A stretch of DNA of 64,000 nucleotides, taken from the NCBI RefSeq assembly GCF_000455205.1, contig NZ_AUWQ01000010.1, positions 1 through 64,000 on the forward strand, in the 5' to 3' direction. The stretch's first letter is position 1, and each line of letters opens with the position of its first letter. Below, in pieces: positions 24,701 to 34,528 of this stretch. The notes beneath the pieces are model-generated. The model was given only the letters and a program-made list of their open reading frames with translations, did not search any database and was not told the origin of the DNA. This DNA is from Mycobacterium sp. UM_CSW. GTDB taxonomy: Bacteria; Actinomycetota; Actinomycetes; Mycobacteriales; Mycobacteriaceae. The translations under genes were made by a program, and so were the position numbers.

Positions 24701-25946
24701 AGCGCTCGGCGGCAAGCACGGCGTTCTCGGCGGCCCGGTTGGCCTGTTTGGTGTCGATGTAGGACACGTCCTTGCCGGTGTAGATCGGGTTCATGTCCCG
24801 GGTTTGCGGCGACGGCTCGCAACCGCGCTGCGCGAGTTCGGCGCGCACCGCCGCGAAGAAGTCCCGCGGGATCGCGCACACGAACCGCGGCCAGGTGTAG
24901 CGGGCCGCCCAGTCGCGATGGATCGCGGTGACCCACTTGTTGGGCGGCGTGTAGTCGGTCCCGACGGGAAGCAGCACGTTGCGCGTCAGGGCGACCTTCT
25001 TGAGCCGATGGAACAGCGCGAGCGTGGCGCCCTCGGCCTCGGCGAGCGAGGCCGACTCGTCCATCCCCCAGCCCGCCCCGTAGTGCGCGGGCATGTAGTG
25101 GGTGAGCAGCCCGCGGCCCGACGGCGCGATCCACTCGAACTCGCTGCCGAACTGCATGGCTTCGACGTCGCCGCCCGGGCCCCATTGGTGGTGCGGTCCG
25201 CGCGCCCACGAACTGGACGTCAGGCCGGCGTCGGCGGCCAGCCCGGGGAATTGCGGGTCGTGGCCGAACACGTCGAGCTGCCACGCGGTGGCCGGGTCGG
25301 CGCCGAGGACACCGCGCTGAAAACCCATGCCGTGCACCAGGTTACGAATCGTCGTCTCCGGGCTGGTGAGGTTGGTGTTGGGTTCGTTGTAGGTGCCGCC
25401 CATCACCTCGACGCGCCCCTGCGCGATGAACCGGCGCAGGTCGGCGCGGTCCTCGGGGTGGGTGTCCCAGTACGGCTTGAGGTAGTCCACCTCGGCCAGC
25501 ACGAACTTGTACTCGGGCTCGCGGCGGGCCATCTCGAGGTGCGCTCGGACCAGCGCGAAGCCGTTGGCCTGCCGCCCCGGTGGGTCTTCGGCCCATTCGC
25601 TGGTGTAGGCGCCCTGGGTGTTCCACCAGACCGGGTCGTAGTGAAAGTGACTGACCATGAACATGGTCCAGCCGGGTTCGGCGATGTCGAACTCGAATGG
25701 CCTGCTGACGCGCCCGGCGTGCGCCCGCGCGGCTCGGCGCTCGCCGACGACCGGGCGTTCGACCGCGACCGGGACCTCGACGACGTCGCTCCCGGGCCGG
25801 GCGATGGCCTCCCCGCTCAGGCCGTCGCCGTCGATGCGGATCGGTGTCGGCTCGGCGCAGCCCGCGACGCCGATGCGCGCGAGCTGCAGCGGCGCGTCCG
25901 GCGGCCCCACGAACAGCTCGGTCGAGCCCGCCGAAATCACCTGCAT
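21783..25946 (-). CDS. Glycoside hydrolase family 38 alpha-mannosidase
   Basis: A very large 1387-residue protein. The GH38 catalytic domain begins near residue 95: zinc-binding HFHYDP (100-105) and the nucleophile Asp225 in WQLDVFGHD, followed by the NEPNTNLTSPE and HHDAITGSESDQVY segments characteristic of the family. The rest is beta-rich domains with a C-terminal Ig-like segment. It should hydrolyse alpha-mannosides, probably cytoplasmic, since no signal peptide is seen. It is longer than the M. tuberculosis homologue Rv0648 (about 1215 residues as I recall). First gene of a coupled operon with the SurA-like gene and ROK kinase. Confidence 0.92.
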   Translation of the reverse strand: MQVISAGSTELFVGPPDAPLQLARIGVAGCAEPTPIRIDGDGLSGEAIARPGSDVVEVPVAVERPVVGERRAARAHAGRVSRPFEFDIAEPGWTMFMVSHFHYDPVWWNTQGAYTSEWAEDPPGRQANGFALVRAHLEMARREPEYKFVLAEVDYLKPYWDTHPEDRADLRRFIAQGRVEVMGGTYNEPNTNLTSPETTIRNLVHGMGFQRGVLGADPATAWQLDVFGHDPQFPGLAADAGLTSSSWARGPHHQWGPGGDVEAMQFGSEFEWIAPSGRGLLTHYMPAHYGAGWGMDESASLAEAEGATLALFHRLKKVALTRNVLLPVGTDYTPPNKWVTAIHRDWAARYTWPRFVCAIPRDFFAAVRAELAQRGCEPSPQTRDMNPIYTGKDVSYIDTKQANRAAENAVLAAERFAVFAALLTGAEYPQAALAKAWVQLAYGAHHDAITGSESDQVYLDLLTGWRDAWELGRAARDNSLALLSALVDGRAGGDVVVWNPLAHKRTDIVTARLGAPLSAGVRVLDPDGTELPAHVEDDGRSVTWLARDVPSLGWRAYRLVPAGEAAGWEPMPGDEIGNEHSRLRADPARGGGIVSLVSGDRELIAAGRLGNELDLYEEYPSHPRQGEGPWHLLPKGPVVCSSESPARVRAYRGPLGQRLVVHGRIGDQLRYTQTLTLWNGLARLDCRTAIDEFTGEDRLLRLRWPCPVPGAMPVSEVGDAVVGRGFALLHDGARSVDTARHLWTLDNPAYGWFGLSSAVRIRVGADIRAVSVAEVVSPAEAVSGPLARELMVALVRAGVTATCSGADKPRYGCLDVDSNLPDVRIALGGPDRNAFAKAVLVQANPEYSAELERQLAETGRARVWVPAATPLAAAWVPGADLRAPRALPVLVVDAADEDGLAAAIASLVDDLEDAEIAVNQRLPSGLEPFESRTVALLNRGVPSFAVETDGTLHTALMRSCTGWPSGTWIDDPRRTAPDGSNFQLQHWTHVFDYALACGDGDWREAEIPARSAEFGHPLLAVVPGEGKGVLPSTGSLLSVEPAGSVQLAALKAAGNPLAAGSDRPVDPSAVALRLVQTTGQRTRVTLGSEVAAVRGLAYADLLEERHRRAEPVDLHGYQVATVLARLETQSAATGFERLAPEAEAAQPLYARYWLHNRGPAPLGGLPAVAHLHPQRVTAEPGGEVALRLTVAGDCTDATLDGEATVLCPDGWSATPAELPFTLHAGDHREADVAVRIPARAQPGLYPLRARLCLTGDVPAAWRQEVEDVCVVQVGAHADVDGRELVYLVDGPRDVELAAGKTARLTVTVGTHARAALALEAHLISPWGTWEWMGPAALGAVLPARGTVELGFELSPPPWLDSGQWWALVRVGCAGRLVYSPAVRVTVT

Positions 25947-25992
25947 CCCCGCACCTTACGGCGCAACCGGCCGACGTGTCGGCATCTCGACC

Positions 25993-25998
25993 TAGGAT
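25993..25998 (+). promoter_or_regulatory. -10 element for leaderless DinB-like gene
   Basis: TAGGAT lies 6 bases upstream of the ATG at 26005, the leaderless spacing. It is in the 58-base divergent gap with the mannosidase gene. Confidence 0.45.
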
Positions 25999-26004
25999 CG
26001 GGCC

Positions 26005-26595
26005 ATGCCCGCACTCGCCCCGCCCGTCACCGACGAACGCAACGCCCTGCGCGAATTCCTGGCGTTCCACCAAAGCGCCTATTTCGCCGTCTCGTACGGT
26101 CTCACCGACGAGCAGGCCCGCTCCACGCCGTCGGTCAGCGCGCTGTCGGTCGGCGGGCTGGTCAAGCACGTTACGGCCATGCAACGCAACTGGATGGCCC
26201 GCGTCGCCGCCGCGCCGGACCTGCCGCCGAAGGATCCCCGGCCGTTCGAGCAGATCGCCAAGGAGTTCGGCGACCAGCACGTGATGCGACCCGACGAGAC
26301 GCTGGCCGGGCTGCTGCGGGCGTTCGAAACGCAGAACGCGGAGTCGCTGCGGCTGGTCGAAACCGCCGACCTCGACGCCACGGTGCCCGTGCCGCAGGAC
26401 ATCCCCTGGTTCCCGAAGGACCAGAAGGCGTGGTCGGTGCGCTGGGTGATCCTGCACGTGATCAACGAGCTGGCCCGCCACGCCGGGCACGCCGACATCG
26501 TCCGGGAATCCATCGACGGCGCCACCATGTACGAGCTGATCGCCGGGCTGGAGAATTGGCAGATCGAGGGATGGGTCCAGCCCTGGCGCAAATAG
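26005..26595 (+). CDS. DinB-family (DUF664) protein
   Basis: The 196-residue protein fits the DinB/YfiT four-helix metalloprotein family. Candidate metal-binding His residues are in GGLVKHVTAMQRNW and ELARHAGHADIVRE, the usual positions. Mycobacterial members include mycothiol-dependent enzymes of unknown substrate; a transferase role is possible but unproven. It is divergent from the mannosidase and its last 25 bases overlap the following hydrolase gene. As I recall this gene is not at the corresponding site in M. tuberculosis, so it is probably an accessory insertion with the next gene. Confidence 0.85.
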   Translation: MPALAPPVTDERNALREFLAFHQSAYFAVSYGLTDEQARSTPSVSALSVGGLVKHVTAMQRNWMARVAAAPDLPPKDPRPFEQIAKEFGDQHVMRPDETLAGLLRAFETQNAESLRLVETADLDATVPVPQDIPWFPKDQKAWSVRWVILHVINELARHAGHADIVRESIDGATMYELIAGLENWQIEGWVQPWRK

Positions 26596-27572
26596 GTCAA
26601 ATCGAAAGCGGCATCGCGCGCCGCGAGACGCCGCACGGCCCGGTCGAGCTCTACTACGAGGATCTCGGCGACCCGGCCGCGCCGCCCGCGCTGCTCATCA
26701 TGGGCCTGGGCGCCCAGCTGCCCATGTGGCCCGACGGGTTTTGCGCGCAACTCCTCGACGCGGGTTACCGCGTCATCCGCTTCGACCACCGCGACACCGG
26801 GCTGTCGGCCAAGATGCACGGGCTGCGGGCCGCCGGCTCGGTGTACCGGCGCGTCGGGCGTTACCTGCTGGGCCGGCCCAGCCCGGTGCCCTACACGCTG
26901 ATCGACATGGCCGGCGACGTGGTGGCCTTGCTGGACCATCTGGGCGTCGGCCGGGCGCACGTGGTGGGCGCCTCGCTGGGCGGGATGATCGCGCAGATCG
27001 TGGCCGCCACCGAGCCGCACCGGGTGGCGTCGCTCGGCATCATCATGTCGAGCACCGGCAAGCCGTTCGCCGCGTTGCCGGCCTGGCGCGTCATCAGGCT
27101 GGCCTTCGATCCGCCGCCCAAGGACGCCTCGCCCGAGGAGAAATTGGCCTTCGAGGTGCGCAACGTCGCGGTGTTCAACGGCCCCAACTTCCTGCCGCCC
27201 GAGGCCGAGCTGCGCGACCGGGTGCGCCAACTCGCCGACCGCTGCAGCTACCCGCCGGGCATGCTGCGCCAATTCGACGCCGTGCTGGGCACCGGCAGCC
27301 TGCTGGGTTACAGCAAGGCGATCACCGCCCCGACCGTCGTGCTGCACGGTTCGGCGGACCCGATGGTGCGGCCGCGCAACGGGCGCGCCGTCGCCGCGGC
27401 CATCCCCGGGGCGCGGTTCGTGGTGATCGACGGGATGGGACACGACCTCCCCAAACAGGTCTGGCGGCCGATCATCGAAACGCTCACCGAGAACTTCGCG
27501 CTCGGCGACTGCGCTGATAGTGGCGACCCGCTTCGCCCGGCTGCGCCGCGCTCGCGATCGCCACGCCGGTGA
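26571..27572 (+). CDS. Alpha/beta-hydrolase (first paralogue)
   Basis: A 333-residue alpha/beta-hydrolase. The catalytic triad is recognisable: nucleophile in GASLGGM, Asp in GSADPMV and His in DGMGHDLP; the oxyanion region is MGLGAQ and the FDHRDTGLS loop is present. It closely resembles the second hydrolase at 28981, which keeps the same YYEDLGD, MGLGAQ, RDTGLS and GMGHDLP landmarks, so the two arose by duplication. The ATG at 26571 lies inside the DinB gene. The C-terminal 18 residues (from DSGDPLRP) are Pro/Arg-rich and encoded by a repeat-like segment. Confidence 0.85.
   Translation: MGPALAQIGQIESGIARRETPHGPVELYYEDLGDPAAPPALLIMGLGAQLPMWPDGFCAQLLDAGYRVIRFDHRDTGLSAKMHGLRAAGSVYRRVGRYLLGRPSPVPYTLIDMAGDVVALLDHLGVGRAHVVGASLGGMIAQIVAATEPHRVASLGIIMSSTGKPFAALPAWRVIRLAFDPPPKDASPEEKLAFEVRNVAVFNGPNFLPPEAELRDRVRQLADRCSYPPGMLRQFDAVLGTGSLLGYSKAITAPTVVLHGSADPMVRPRNGRAVAAAIPGARFVVIDGMGHDLPKQVWRPIIETLTENFALGDCADSGDPLRPAAPRSRSPRR
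27520..27564. repeat. Inverted-repeat element at the 3' end of the first hydrolase
   Basis: GTGGCGA (27520-27526) and TCGCCAC (27558-27564) flank CCCGCTTCGCCCGGCTGCGC and CGCGC. From memory, elements of this form are scattered between mycobacterial genes. Here it is inside the reading frame and supplies the odd C-terminal tail. Only one copy is in the window. Confidence 0.4.
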
Positions 27573-27624
27573 GCGCGCTCACAGGAATTGGGACTTGACA
27601 GTCTCGATTTGGCAGACTGCACAG

Positions 27625-28971
27625 ATGACTACTACCAAGCACCGCGAGGTGGCCAAGCTCGACCGGGTGCCGTTGCCGGTCGAAGCGGCCCGGGTAGCAG
27701 CCACCGGCTGGCAGGTCACCCGCGCCGCCGCAAACATCCTCACCAAGCTGCCGAGCAAGGGGCCGTGGCAGCAGAAGGTGATCAAGCAGCTGCCCAACAC
27801 GTTCGCCGACCTGGGTCCCACGTACGTGAAGTTCGGGCAGATCATCGCGTCCAGCCCCGGCGCGTTCGGCGAGTCGCTGTCGCGCGAGTTCCGCGGCCTG
27901 CTCGACCGGGTGCCACCCGCCGACGCCAAAGAGGTGCACAAGCTCTTCGTCGAGGAGCTGGGCGCCGACCCCGCCGAACTGTTCGCCAAGTGGGACGAAA
28001 CGCCGTTCGCGTCGGCGTCGATTGCGCAGGTGCACTACGCCACCCTGCACACCGGCGAGGAGGTCGTCGTAAAGATCCAGCGGCCGGGCATCCGCCGCCG
28101 GGTCGCCGCAGACCTGCAGATCCTCAAGCGCTTCGCCCAGGCGGTCGAGCTGGCCAAGCTCGGCCGTCGGCTCTCGGCCCAGGACGTGGTCGCCGACTTC
28201 TCCGACAACCTGGCCGAGGAGCTGAACTTCCGCCTCGAGGCGCAGTCGATGGAGGCCTGGGTGTCGCACCTGCACGCCTCCCCGCTGGGCAAGAACATCC
28301 GGGTGCCGCAGGTGCACTGGGACTTCACCAGCGACCGGGTGCTGACCATGGAACGCGTGCACGGCATCCGCATCGACGACGTCGCCGCCATCCGCAAGGC
28401 CGGCTTCGACGGCACCGAGCTGGTGAAGGCGCTGTTGTTCTCCCTCTTCGAGGGCGGGCTGCGGCACGGGCTGTTCCACGGTGACCTGCACGCCGGCAAC
28501 CTCTACGTCGACGATCAGGGCCGCATCGTGTTCTTCGACTTCGGCATCATGGGCCGCATCGACCCCCGCACCCGCTGGCTGCTGCGCGAGCTGGTGTACG
28601 CGCTGCTGGTGAAGAAGGACCACGCCTCGGCCGGCAAGATCGTGGTGCTGATGGGCGCCGTCGGCACCATGAAGCCCGAGGCCCAGGCCGCCAAGGACCT
28701 GGAGCGCTTCGCCACCCCGCTGACCATGCAGACGCTGGGCGACATGTCCTACGCCGACATCGGCCGGCAGCTGTCGACGCTGGCCGACGCCTACGACGTC
28801 AAGCTGCCCCGGGAGCTGGTGCTCATCGGCAAGCAGTTCCTCTACGTCGAGCGGTACATGAAGCTGCTCGCCCCGAAGTGGCAGATGATGTCGGACCCGC
28901 AGCTGACGGGTTACTTCGCCAACTTCATGGTCGAGGTCAGCCGCGAGCACCAGACCGACGTGGAGGTCTAG
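27625..28971 (+). CDS. AarF/ABC1/UbiB-family kinase-like protein
   Basis: A 448-residue ABC1-type atypical kinase. Diagnostic motifs are in order: KFGQ (about residue 70), ASIAQVHYA, VVVKIQRPG (ATP-binding Lys), EELNFRLEA, HGDLHAGN (catalytic loop) and FDFGIMG (metal Asp). UbiB/Coq8 relatives support quinone or lipid biosynthesis; in mycobacteria the substrate is unknown. ATG 27625 is preferred over an upstream in-frame extension because the extension contains the repeat element and a TTGACA (27595-27600) promoter-like hexamer. It is flanked by paralogous hydrolases and matches Rv0647c. Confidence 0.9.
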   Translation: MTTTKHREVAKLDRVPLPVEAARVAATGWQVTRAAANILTKLPSKGPWQQKVIKQLPNTFADLGPTYVKFGQIIASSPGAFGESLSREFRGLLDRVPPADAKEVHKLFVEELGADPAELFAKWDETPFASASIAQVHYATLHTGEEVVVKIQRPGIRRRVAADLQILKRFAQAVELAKLGRRLSAQDVVADFSDNLAEELNFRLEAQSMEAWVSHLHASPLGKNIRVPQVHWDFTSDRVLTMERVHGIRIDDVAAIRKAGFDGTELVKALLFSLFEGGLRHGLFHGDLHAGNLYVDDQGRIVFFDFGIMGRIDPRTRWLLRELVYALLVKKDHASAGKIVVLMGAVGTMKPEAQAAKDLERFATPLTMQTLGDMSYADIGRQLSTLADAYDVKLPRELVLIGKQFLYVERYMKLLAPKWQMMSDPQLTGYFANFMVEVSREHQTDVEV

Positions 28972-28980
28972 GGCTGCCCG

Positions 28981-30839
<1,859 letters not shown>

Positions 30840-30875
30840 GGTGGCCGGCCGGCACCGAGGGAGGAACATAACGCC

Positions 30876-31739
30876 ATGGCCAAGGATCTGACGCCGCACT
30901 TCGACGACGTGCAGGCGCACTACGACCTATCCGACGACTTCTTCCGCCTGTTCCTCGACCCGACCCAGACGTACAGCTGCGCCTACTTCGAGCGTGACGA
31001 CATGACGCTGGAAGAGGCGCAGCTCGCCAAGATCGACCTGGCCCTGGGCAAGTTGGGCCTGCGGGCGGGCATGACGCTGCTCGACGTCGGCTGCGGCTGG
31101 GGCGCCACCATGCGCCGGGCGATCGAGAAATACGACGTCAACGTCGTGGGCCTGACGTTGTCGAAAAACCAAGCGGCCCATGTGCAGAAGTCGTTCGACG
31201 CCATGGACAGCCCGCGCAGCAAGCGGGTGTTGCTGGCCGGCTGGGAGCAGTTCGACGAGCCCGTCGACCGCATCGTGTCGATCGGCGCGTTCGAGCACTT
31301 CGGCCACGACCGCTACGACGATTTCTTCAAGCTCGCACACAGAGTCCTCCCCACCGACGGGGTGATGCTGCTGCACACGATCACCGGGCTGACGGGCCCG
31401 CAATGCGCCGAGCGCGGCATTCCGCTGACGTTCGAGACGGCGCGCTTCATCAAGTTCATCGTCACCGAGATCTTCCCGGGCGGGCGGTTGCCGTCGATCG
31501 AGATGGTCCAGGAGCGTTCGGCGCAGGCGGGGTTCACGTTGACGCGCCGGCAGTCGCTGCAGCCGCATTACGCCCGGACCCTCGACCTGTGGGCCGCGGC
31601 CCTCGAGGCGCACCGGGACGAGGCCATCGCGATCCAGTCCGAAGAGGTCTACGAGCGGTACATGAAGTACCTGACCGGTTGCGCCGACGCGTTCCGGATC
31701 GGCTACATCGATGTCAACCAGTTCACTCTGGAGAAATAG
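30876..31739 (+). CDS. mmaA2: Mycolic acid cyclopropane synthase/methyltransferase MmaA2
   Basis: A 287-residue enzyme with SAM motif [14 protein letters not shown] and the cyclopropane-synthase landmarks [30 protein letters not shown] and the C-terminal TGCADAFRIGYIDVNQF. It matches MmaA2 (Rv0644c), which forms the distal cis-cyclopropane ring of alpha-mycolates and the proximal cyclopropane of oxygenated mycolates; CmaA1 is the close alternative, but the chromosomal position favours MmaA2. AGGAGG-like GGGAGGAAC is upstream. Its gene follows mmaA1 by 36 bases. Confidence 0.9.
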   Translation: MAKDLTPHFDDVQAHYDLSDDFFRLFLDPTQTYSCAYFERDDMTLEEAQLAKIDLALGKLGLRAGMTLLDVGCGWGATMRRAIEKYDVNVVGLTLSKNQAAHVQKSFDAMDSPRSKRVLLAGWEQFDEPVDRIVSIGAFEHFGHDRYDDFFKLAHRVLPTDGVMLLHTITGLTGPQCAERGIPLTFETARFIKFIVTEIFPGGRLPSIEMVQERSAQAGFTLTRRQSLQPHYARTLDLWAAALEAHRDEAIAIQSEEVYERYMKYLTGCADAFRIGYIDVNQFTLEK

Positions 31740-31820
31740 CGGTACCGCCAGAAACCCGGGGCACGCGGTCGTAAATGCAAATTATGCGGCTCCGCCCGGT
31801 GTAGGGTCCCCCGGGGATGG

Positions 31821-31837
31821 ACACCTGGTCCAGGTGT
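31821..31837. promoter_or_regulatory. Perfect palindrome in the mmaA3 leader
   Basis: ACACCTGG-T-CCAGGTGT is a perfect 17-base palindrome, 9 bases before the GGGAGG ribosome binding site of mmaA3 and about 14 bases after a TAGGGT -10-like element (31802-31807). It could be a repressor operator or an RNA hairpin close to the ribosome binding site. Confidence 0.5.
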
Positions 31838-31856
31838 GCGTCCATCGGGAGGGCAC

Positions 31857-32738
31857 ATGTCTGACAAATCATCGGTCCCCACACGCACGCGATCCAATAT
31901 CAGCGATGTCCAGGCACATTACGACCTTTCGGACGAGTTCTTTGCACTGTTTGTCGACCCAACCCGCACCTACAGCTGCGCTTACTTCGCGCGCGAGGAC
32001 ATGACCCTGCAGGAAGCGCAGTTGGCCAAGCTCGACCTGACGCTGGACAAGCTGGGGCTCGAGCCCGGCATGACGCTGCTCGACATCGGCTGCGGCTGGG
32101 GCTCGACGATGAAACGCGCCATTGAGCGCTACGACGTCAACGTCGTCGGGCTGACCTTGTCCAAGAACCAGCATGCGTACTGCCAACAACTGCTCGATGG
32201 CGTCGACAGCACGCGTTCGCGACGGGTGCTGCTGCGGGATTGGGCAGAGTTCGGCGAGTCGGTCGACCGCATCGTCGTCATCGAAGCGTTGGAGCACTTC
32301 GGCTTTGACCGCTACGACGATTTCTTCAAGTACGCCTACGCGGCTCTGCCGGCCGACGGTGTGATGCTGCTGCACACGATCACGGGGTTGCACGGAAGGC
32401 AGCTCATTGAGCGCGGCATACCAGTGACGATGGAATTGGCCAAGTTCATCAGGTTCATCGTGACCGACATCTTCCCGGGCGGCCGGCTGCCGACGATCGA
32501 GAAAGTCCAGGAACACTCGGAGCGGGCCGGATTCAAAATAACCCGCATGCAGTCACTGCAGCCGGACTTCGCCCGGACCCTGGATTTCTGGGCCGAGGCG
32601 CTCGAGGCGCACAGGGACGAGGCCATCGCGATCCAGTCCGAAGAGGTGTACGAACGGTACATGAAATATCTGACCGGCTGCGCCAAGGGATTCAGGACCG
32701 GCTACGTCGACTGCGACCAATTCACGCTCGTGAAGTGA
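31857..32738 (+). CDS. mmaA3: Methoxymycolate O-methyltransferase MmaA3
   Basis: A 293-residue SAM-dependent methyltransferase, the length of M. tuberculosis MmaA3. Specific features are [40 protein letters not shown] and [18 protein letters not shown]. MmaA3 methylates the hydroxyl group made by MmaA4 to give methoxymycolate, so an intact gene predicts methoxymycolate production. ATG 31857 with GGGAGG upstream is used; a GTG at 31836 is rejected because it lies in the palindrome. Matches Rv0643c. Confidence 0.9.
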   Translation: MSDKSSVPTRTRSNISDVQAHYDLSDEFFALFVDPTRTYSCAYFAREDMTLQEAQLAKLDLTLDKLGLEPGMTLLDIGCGWGSTMKRAIERYDVNVVGLTLSKNQHAYCQQLLDGVDSTRSRRVLLRDWAEFGESVDRIVVIEALEHFGFDRYDDFFKYAYAALPADGVMLLHTITGLHGRQLIERGIPVTMELAKFIRFIVTDIFPGGRLPTIEKVQEHSERAGFKITRMQSLQPDFARTLDFWAEALEAHRDEAIAIQSEEVYERYMKYLTGCAKGFRTGYVDCDQFTLVK

Positions 32739-32825
32739 CCTTGGGTATCGTTGCAGGCCAGACAACGCCACGCGGCATACCTGCAGTTCAGGCGGCGAAC
32801 GTGATTTCAGGAGAGCAAGACGAGA

Positions 32826-33725
32826 ATGGCTGAGCAACCGAGCCCGACGAAGACGCGGACGCGCTTCGAAGACATTCAGGCGCACTACGACGTCTCCGAC
32901 GACTTCTTCGCCTTGTTCCAGGACCCGACCCGGACCTACAGCTGCGCCTACTTCGAGCCGCCGGATTTAACCCTCGAGGAAGCCCAGCTGGCCAAGATCG
33001 ATCTCAACCTGGACAAGCTCGACCTCAAGCCGGGCATGACGCTGCTCGACATCGGCTGCGGCTGGGGGACCACCATGAAGCGCGCGGTCGAGAAGTACGA
33101 CGTCAACGTAATCGGCCTGACGCTGTCCAAGAACCAGCACGCCCGCAGCGAAAAGGTGCTTGGGGCGCTCGACACCGGCCGCTCGCGCGAGGTTCGCCTG
33201 CACGGCTGGGAGGACTTCACCGACCCGGTCGACCGGATCGTGTCGATCGAGGCCTTCGAGCACTTCGGGCATGAGAACTACCCCGACTTCTTCAAGCGGT
33301 GTTTCGACATCATGCCCGACGACGGCCGGATGACCATTCAAAGCAGCGTGAGCTACCACCCCTACGACATGGCCGCCCGCGGCAAAAAGATCACTTTCGA
33401 GACGGTGCGGTTCATCAAGTTCATCGTCACCGAGATATTCCCGGGCGGCCGATTGCCGTCCACCGAGATGATGGTCGAGCATGGCGAGAAGGCCGGTTTC
33501 GTTGTTCCCGAACCGCTTTCGCTGCGGCCGCACTACATCAGAACGCTGCACATGTGGGGCGATGCGCTCGAAGCCAACCGGGACAAGGCCATCGAAATCA
33601 CCTCCGAAGAGGTCTACGAGCGGTACATGAAGTACCTGCGCGGCTGCGAGTACTACTTCGACTACGAGTTGCTCGACTGCAGCCTGGTGACCTACCTCAA
33701 GCCGGGTGCCGTCTCCGCCTCCTAA
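32826..33725 (+). CDS. mmaA4: Hydroxymycolate synthase MmaA4
   Basis: A 299-residue paralogue with the MmaA4 signatures [50 protein letters not shown] and the terminal [10 protein letters not shown]. MmaA4 adds a methyl and hydroxyl group at the distal position of meromycolate, the branch-point for keto- and methoxy-mycolates. The loop SVSYHPYDM distinguishes it from the cyclopropane synthases (HTITGL). Last gene of the cluster; 87 bases separate it from mmaA3. Matches Rv0642c (Hma). Confidence 0.92.
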   Translation: MAEQPSPTKTRTRFEDIQAHYDVSDDFFALFQDPTRTYSCAYFEPPDLTLEEAQLAKIDLNLDKLDLKPGMTLLDIGCGWGTTMKRAVEKYDVNVIGLTLSKNQHARSEKVLGALDTGRSREVRLHGWEDFTDPVDRIVSIEAFEHFGHENYPDFFKRCFDIMPDDGRMTIQSSVSYHPYDMAARGKKITFETVRFIKFIVTEIFPGGRLPSTEMMVEHGEKAGFVVPEPLSLRPHYIRTLHMWGDALEANRDKAIEITSEEVYERYMKYLRGCEYYFDYELLDCSLVTYLKPGAVSAS

Positions 33726-33821
33726 GTTTTCCGCGGCGACTGTCGGATCGGGGCTGCGCCGTTCGTCGAGTAGGTAGAGAGTGGAACACGGGGTTTCGCT
33801 CACTACCGGAGGTGACGACAA

Positions 33822-34520
33822 ATGCAGTACGTAGCACTGTTGATCAGCCAGGAGCAAGACCGCTCACCTGACGACGCGGCCGCCGCGATGGCCGAATGGG
33901 AGAGCTTCCACGCCAAAGCCGGGCCCGCGATCAAATCCGGGGATGCGCTGGCCCCCGCCGCCGCGGCGGTGGTCATCACCGGTGGCGCGGACGCGCCGGT
34001 CGTCACCGACGGCCCGTTCGCCGAGGCCGCGGAGGTGGCCTGCGGCTTCTACGTGTTCGAAGCGGAAAACCTCGACGAGGCGCTGGCGCTGGCGCGCGAT
34101 GTCCCGCTCGCCAAGTTCGGCGCGGTGGAGGTGTGGCCCGCGGTCCACTCGGTTGACCTGTCCCGCAAGCTCACCGGCAACGACTGGCTCGCGCTGCTGT
34201 TGGAGCCGGCCGAATCCGCACACACGCCGGGCACACCGGAGTGGGAGGCCGTGGCCGCGAAGCACGCCGATCTGCACGCGGCCGCCGGCGACCACATCAT
34301 CGGCGGTGCCGCGTTGCACGACCGGTCCACGGCGACGACCGTGCGGGTGCGCAACGGCGAGGTCCTGATTACCGACGGCCCGTATGTCGAGGGAGCCGAA
34401 ATCGCCACGGGCATCTACCTGCTCGGCGCCGCGGATCGCGACGAGGCCGTCAAGGTCGCGTCGATGATCCCCGCCTCGACCGTGCAGTTGCGGCAGCTGG
34501 CCGGGATCTCCGCGCTCTAG
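33822..34520 (+). CDS. Tandem YCII/DGPF-domain protein
   Basis: The 232-residue protein holds two YCII-related domains in tandem (about residues 1-110 and 118-232), each with the DGPF motif: TDGPFAEAAEVACGFYVF and TDGPYVEGAEIATGIYLL. Family members are small ferredoxin-like-fold proteins of unclear activity. GGAGG lies 8 bases before the ATG. It is followed 8 bases later by an ECF sigma factor with a long C-terminal extension, the known DGPF/ECF42 pairing. It is not between mmaA4 and rplA in M. tuberculosis as I recall, so an inserted module. Confidence 0.85.
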   Translation: MQYVALLISQEQDRSPDDAAAAMAEWESFHAKAGPAIKSGDALAPAAAAVVITGGADAPVVTDGPFAEAAEVACGFYVFEAENLDEALALARDVPLAKFGAVEVWPAVHSVDLSRKLTGNDWLALLLEPAESAHTPGTPEWEAVAAKHADLHAAAGDHIIGGAALHDRSTATTVRVRNGEVLITDGPYVEGAEIATGIYLLGAADRDEAVKVASMIPASTVQLRQLAGISAL

Positions 34521-34528
34521 CCCAGCCG

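Noticed and set aside
24609-26570. Long plus-strand frame upstream of the first alpha/beta-hydrolase
   Set aside because: It is antisense to the mannosidase gene. Only the part from 26571 has hydrolase motifs.
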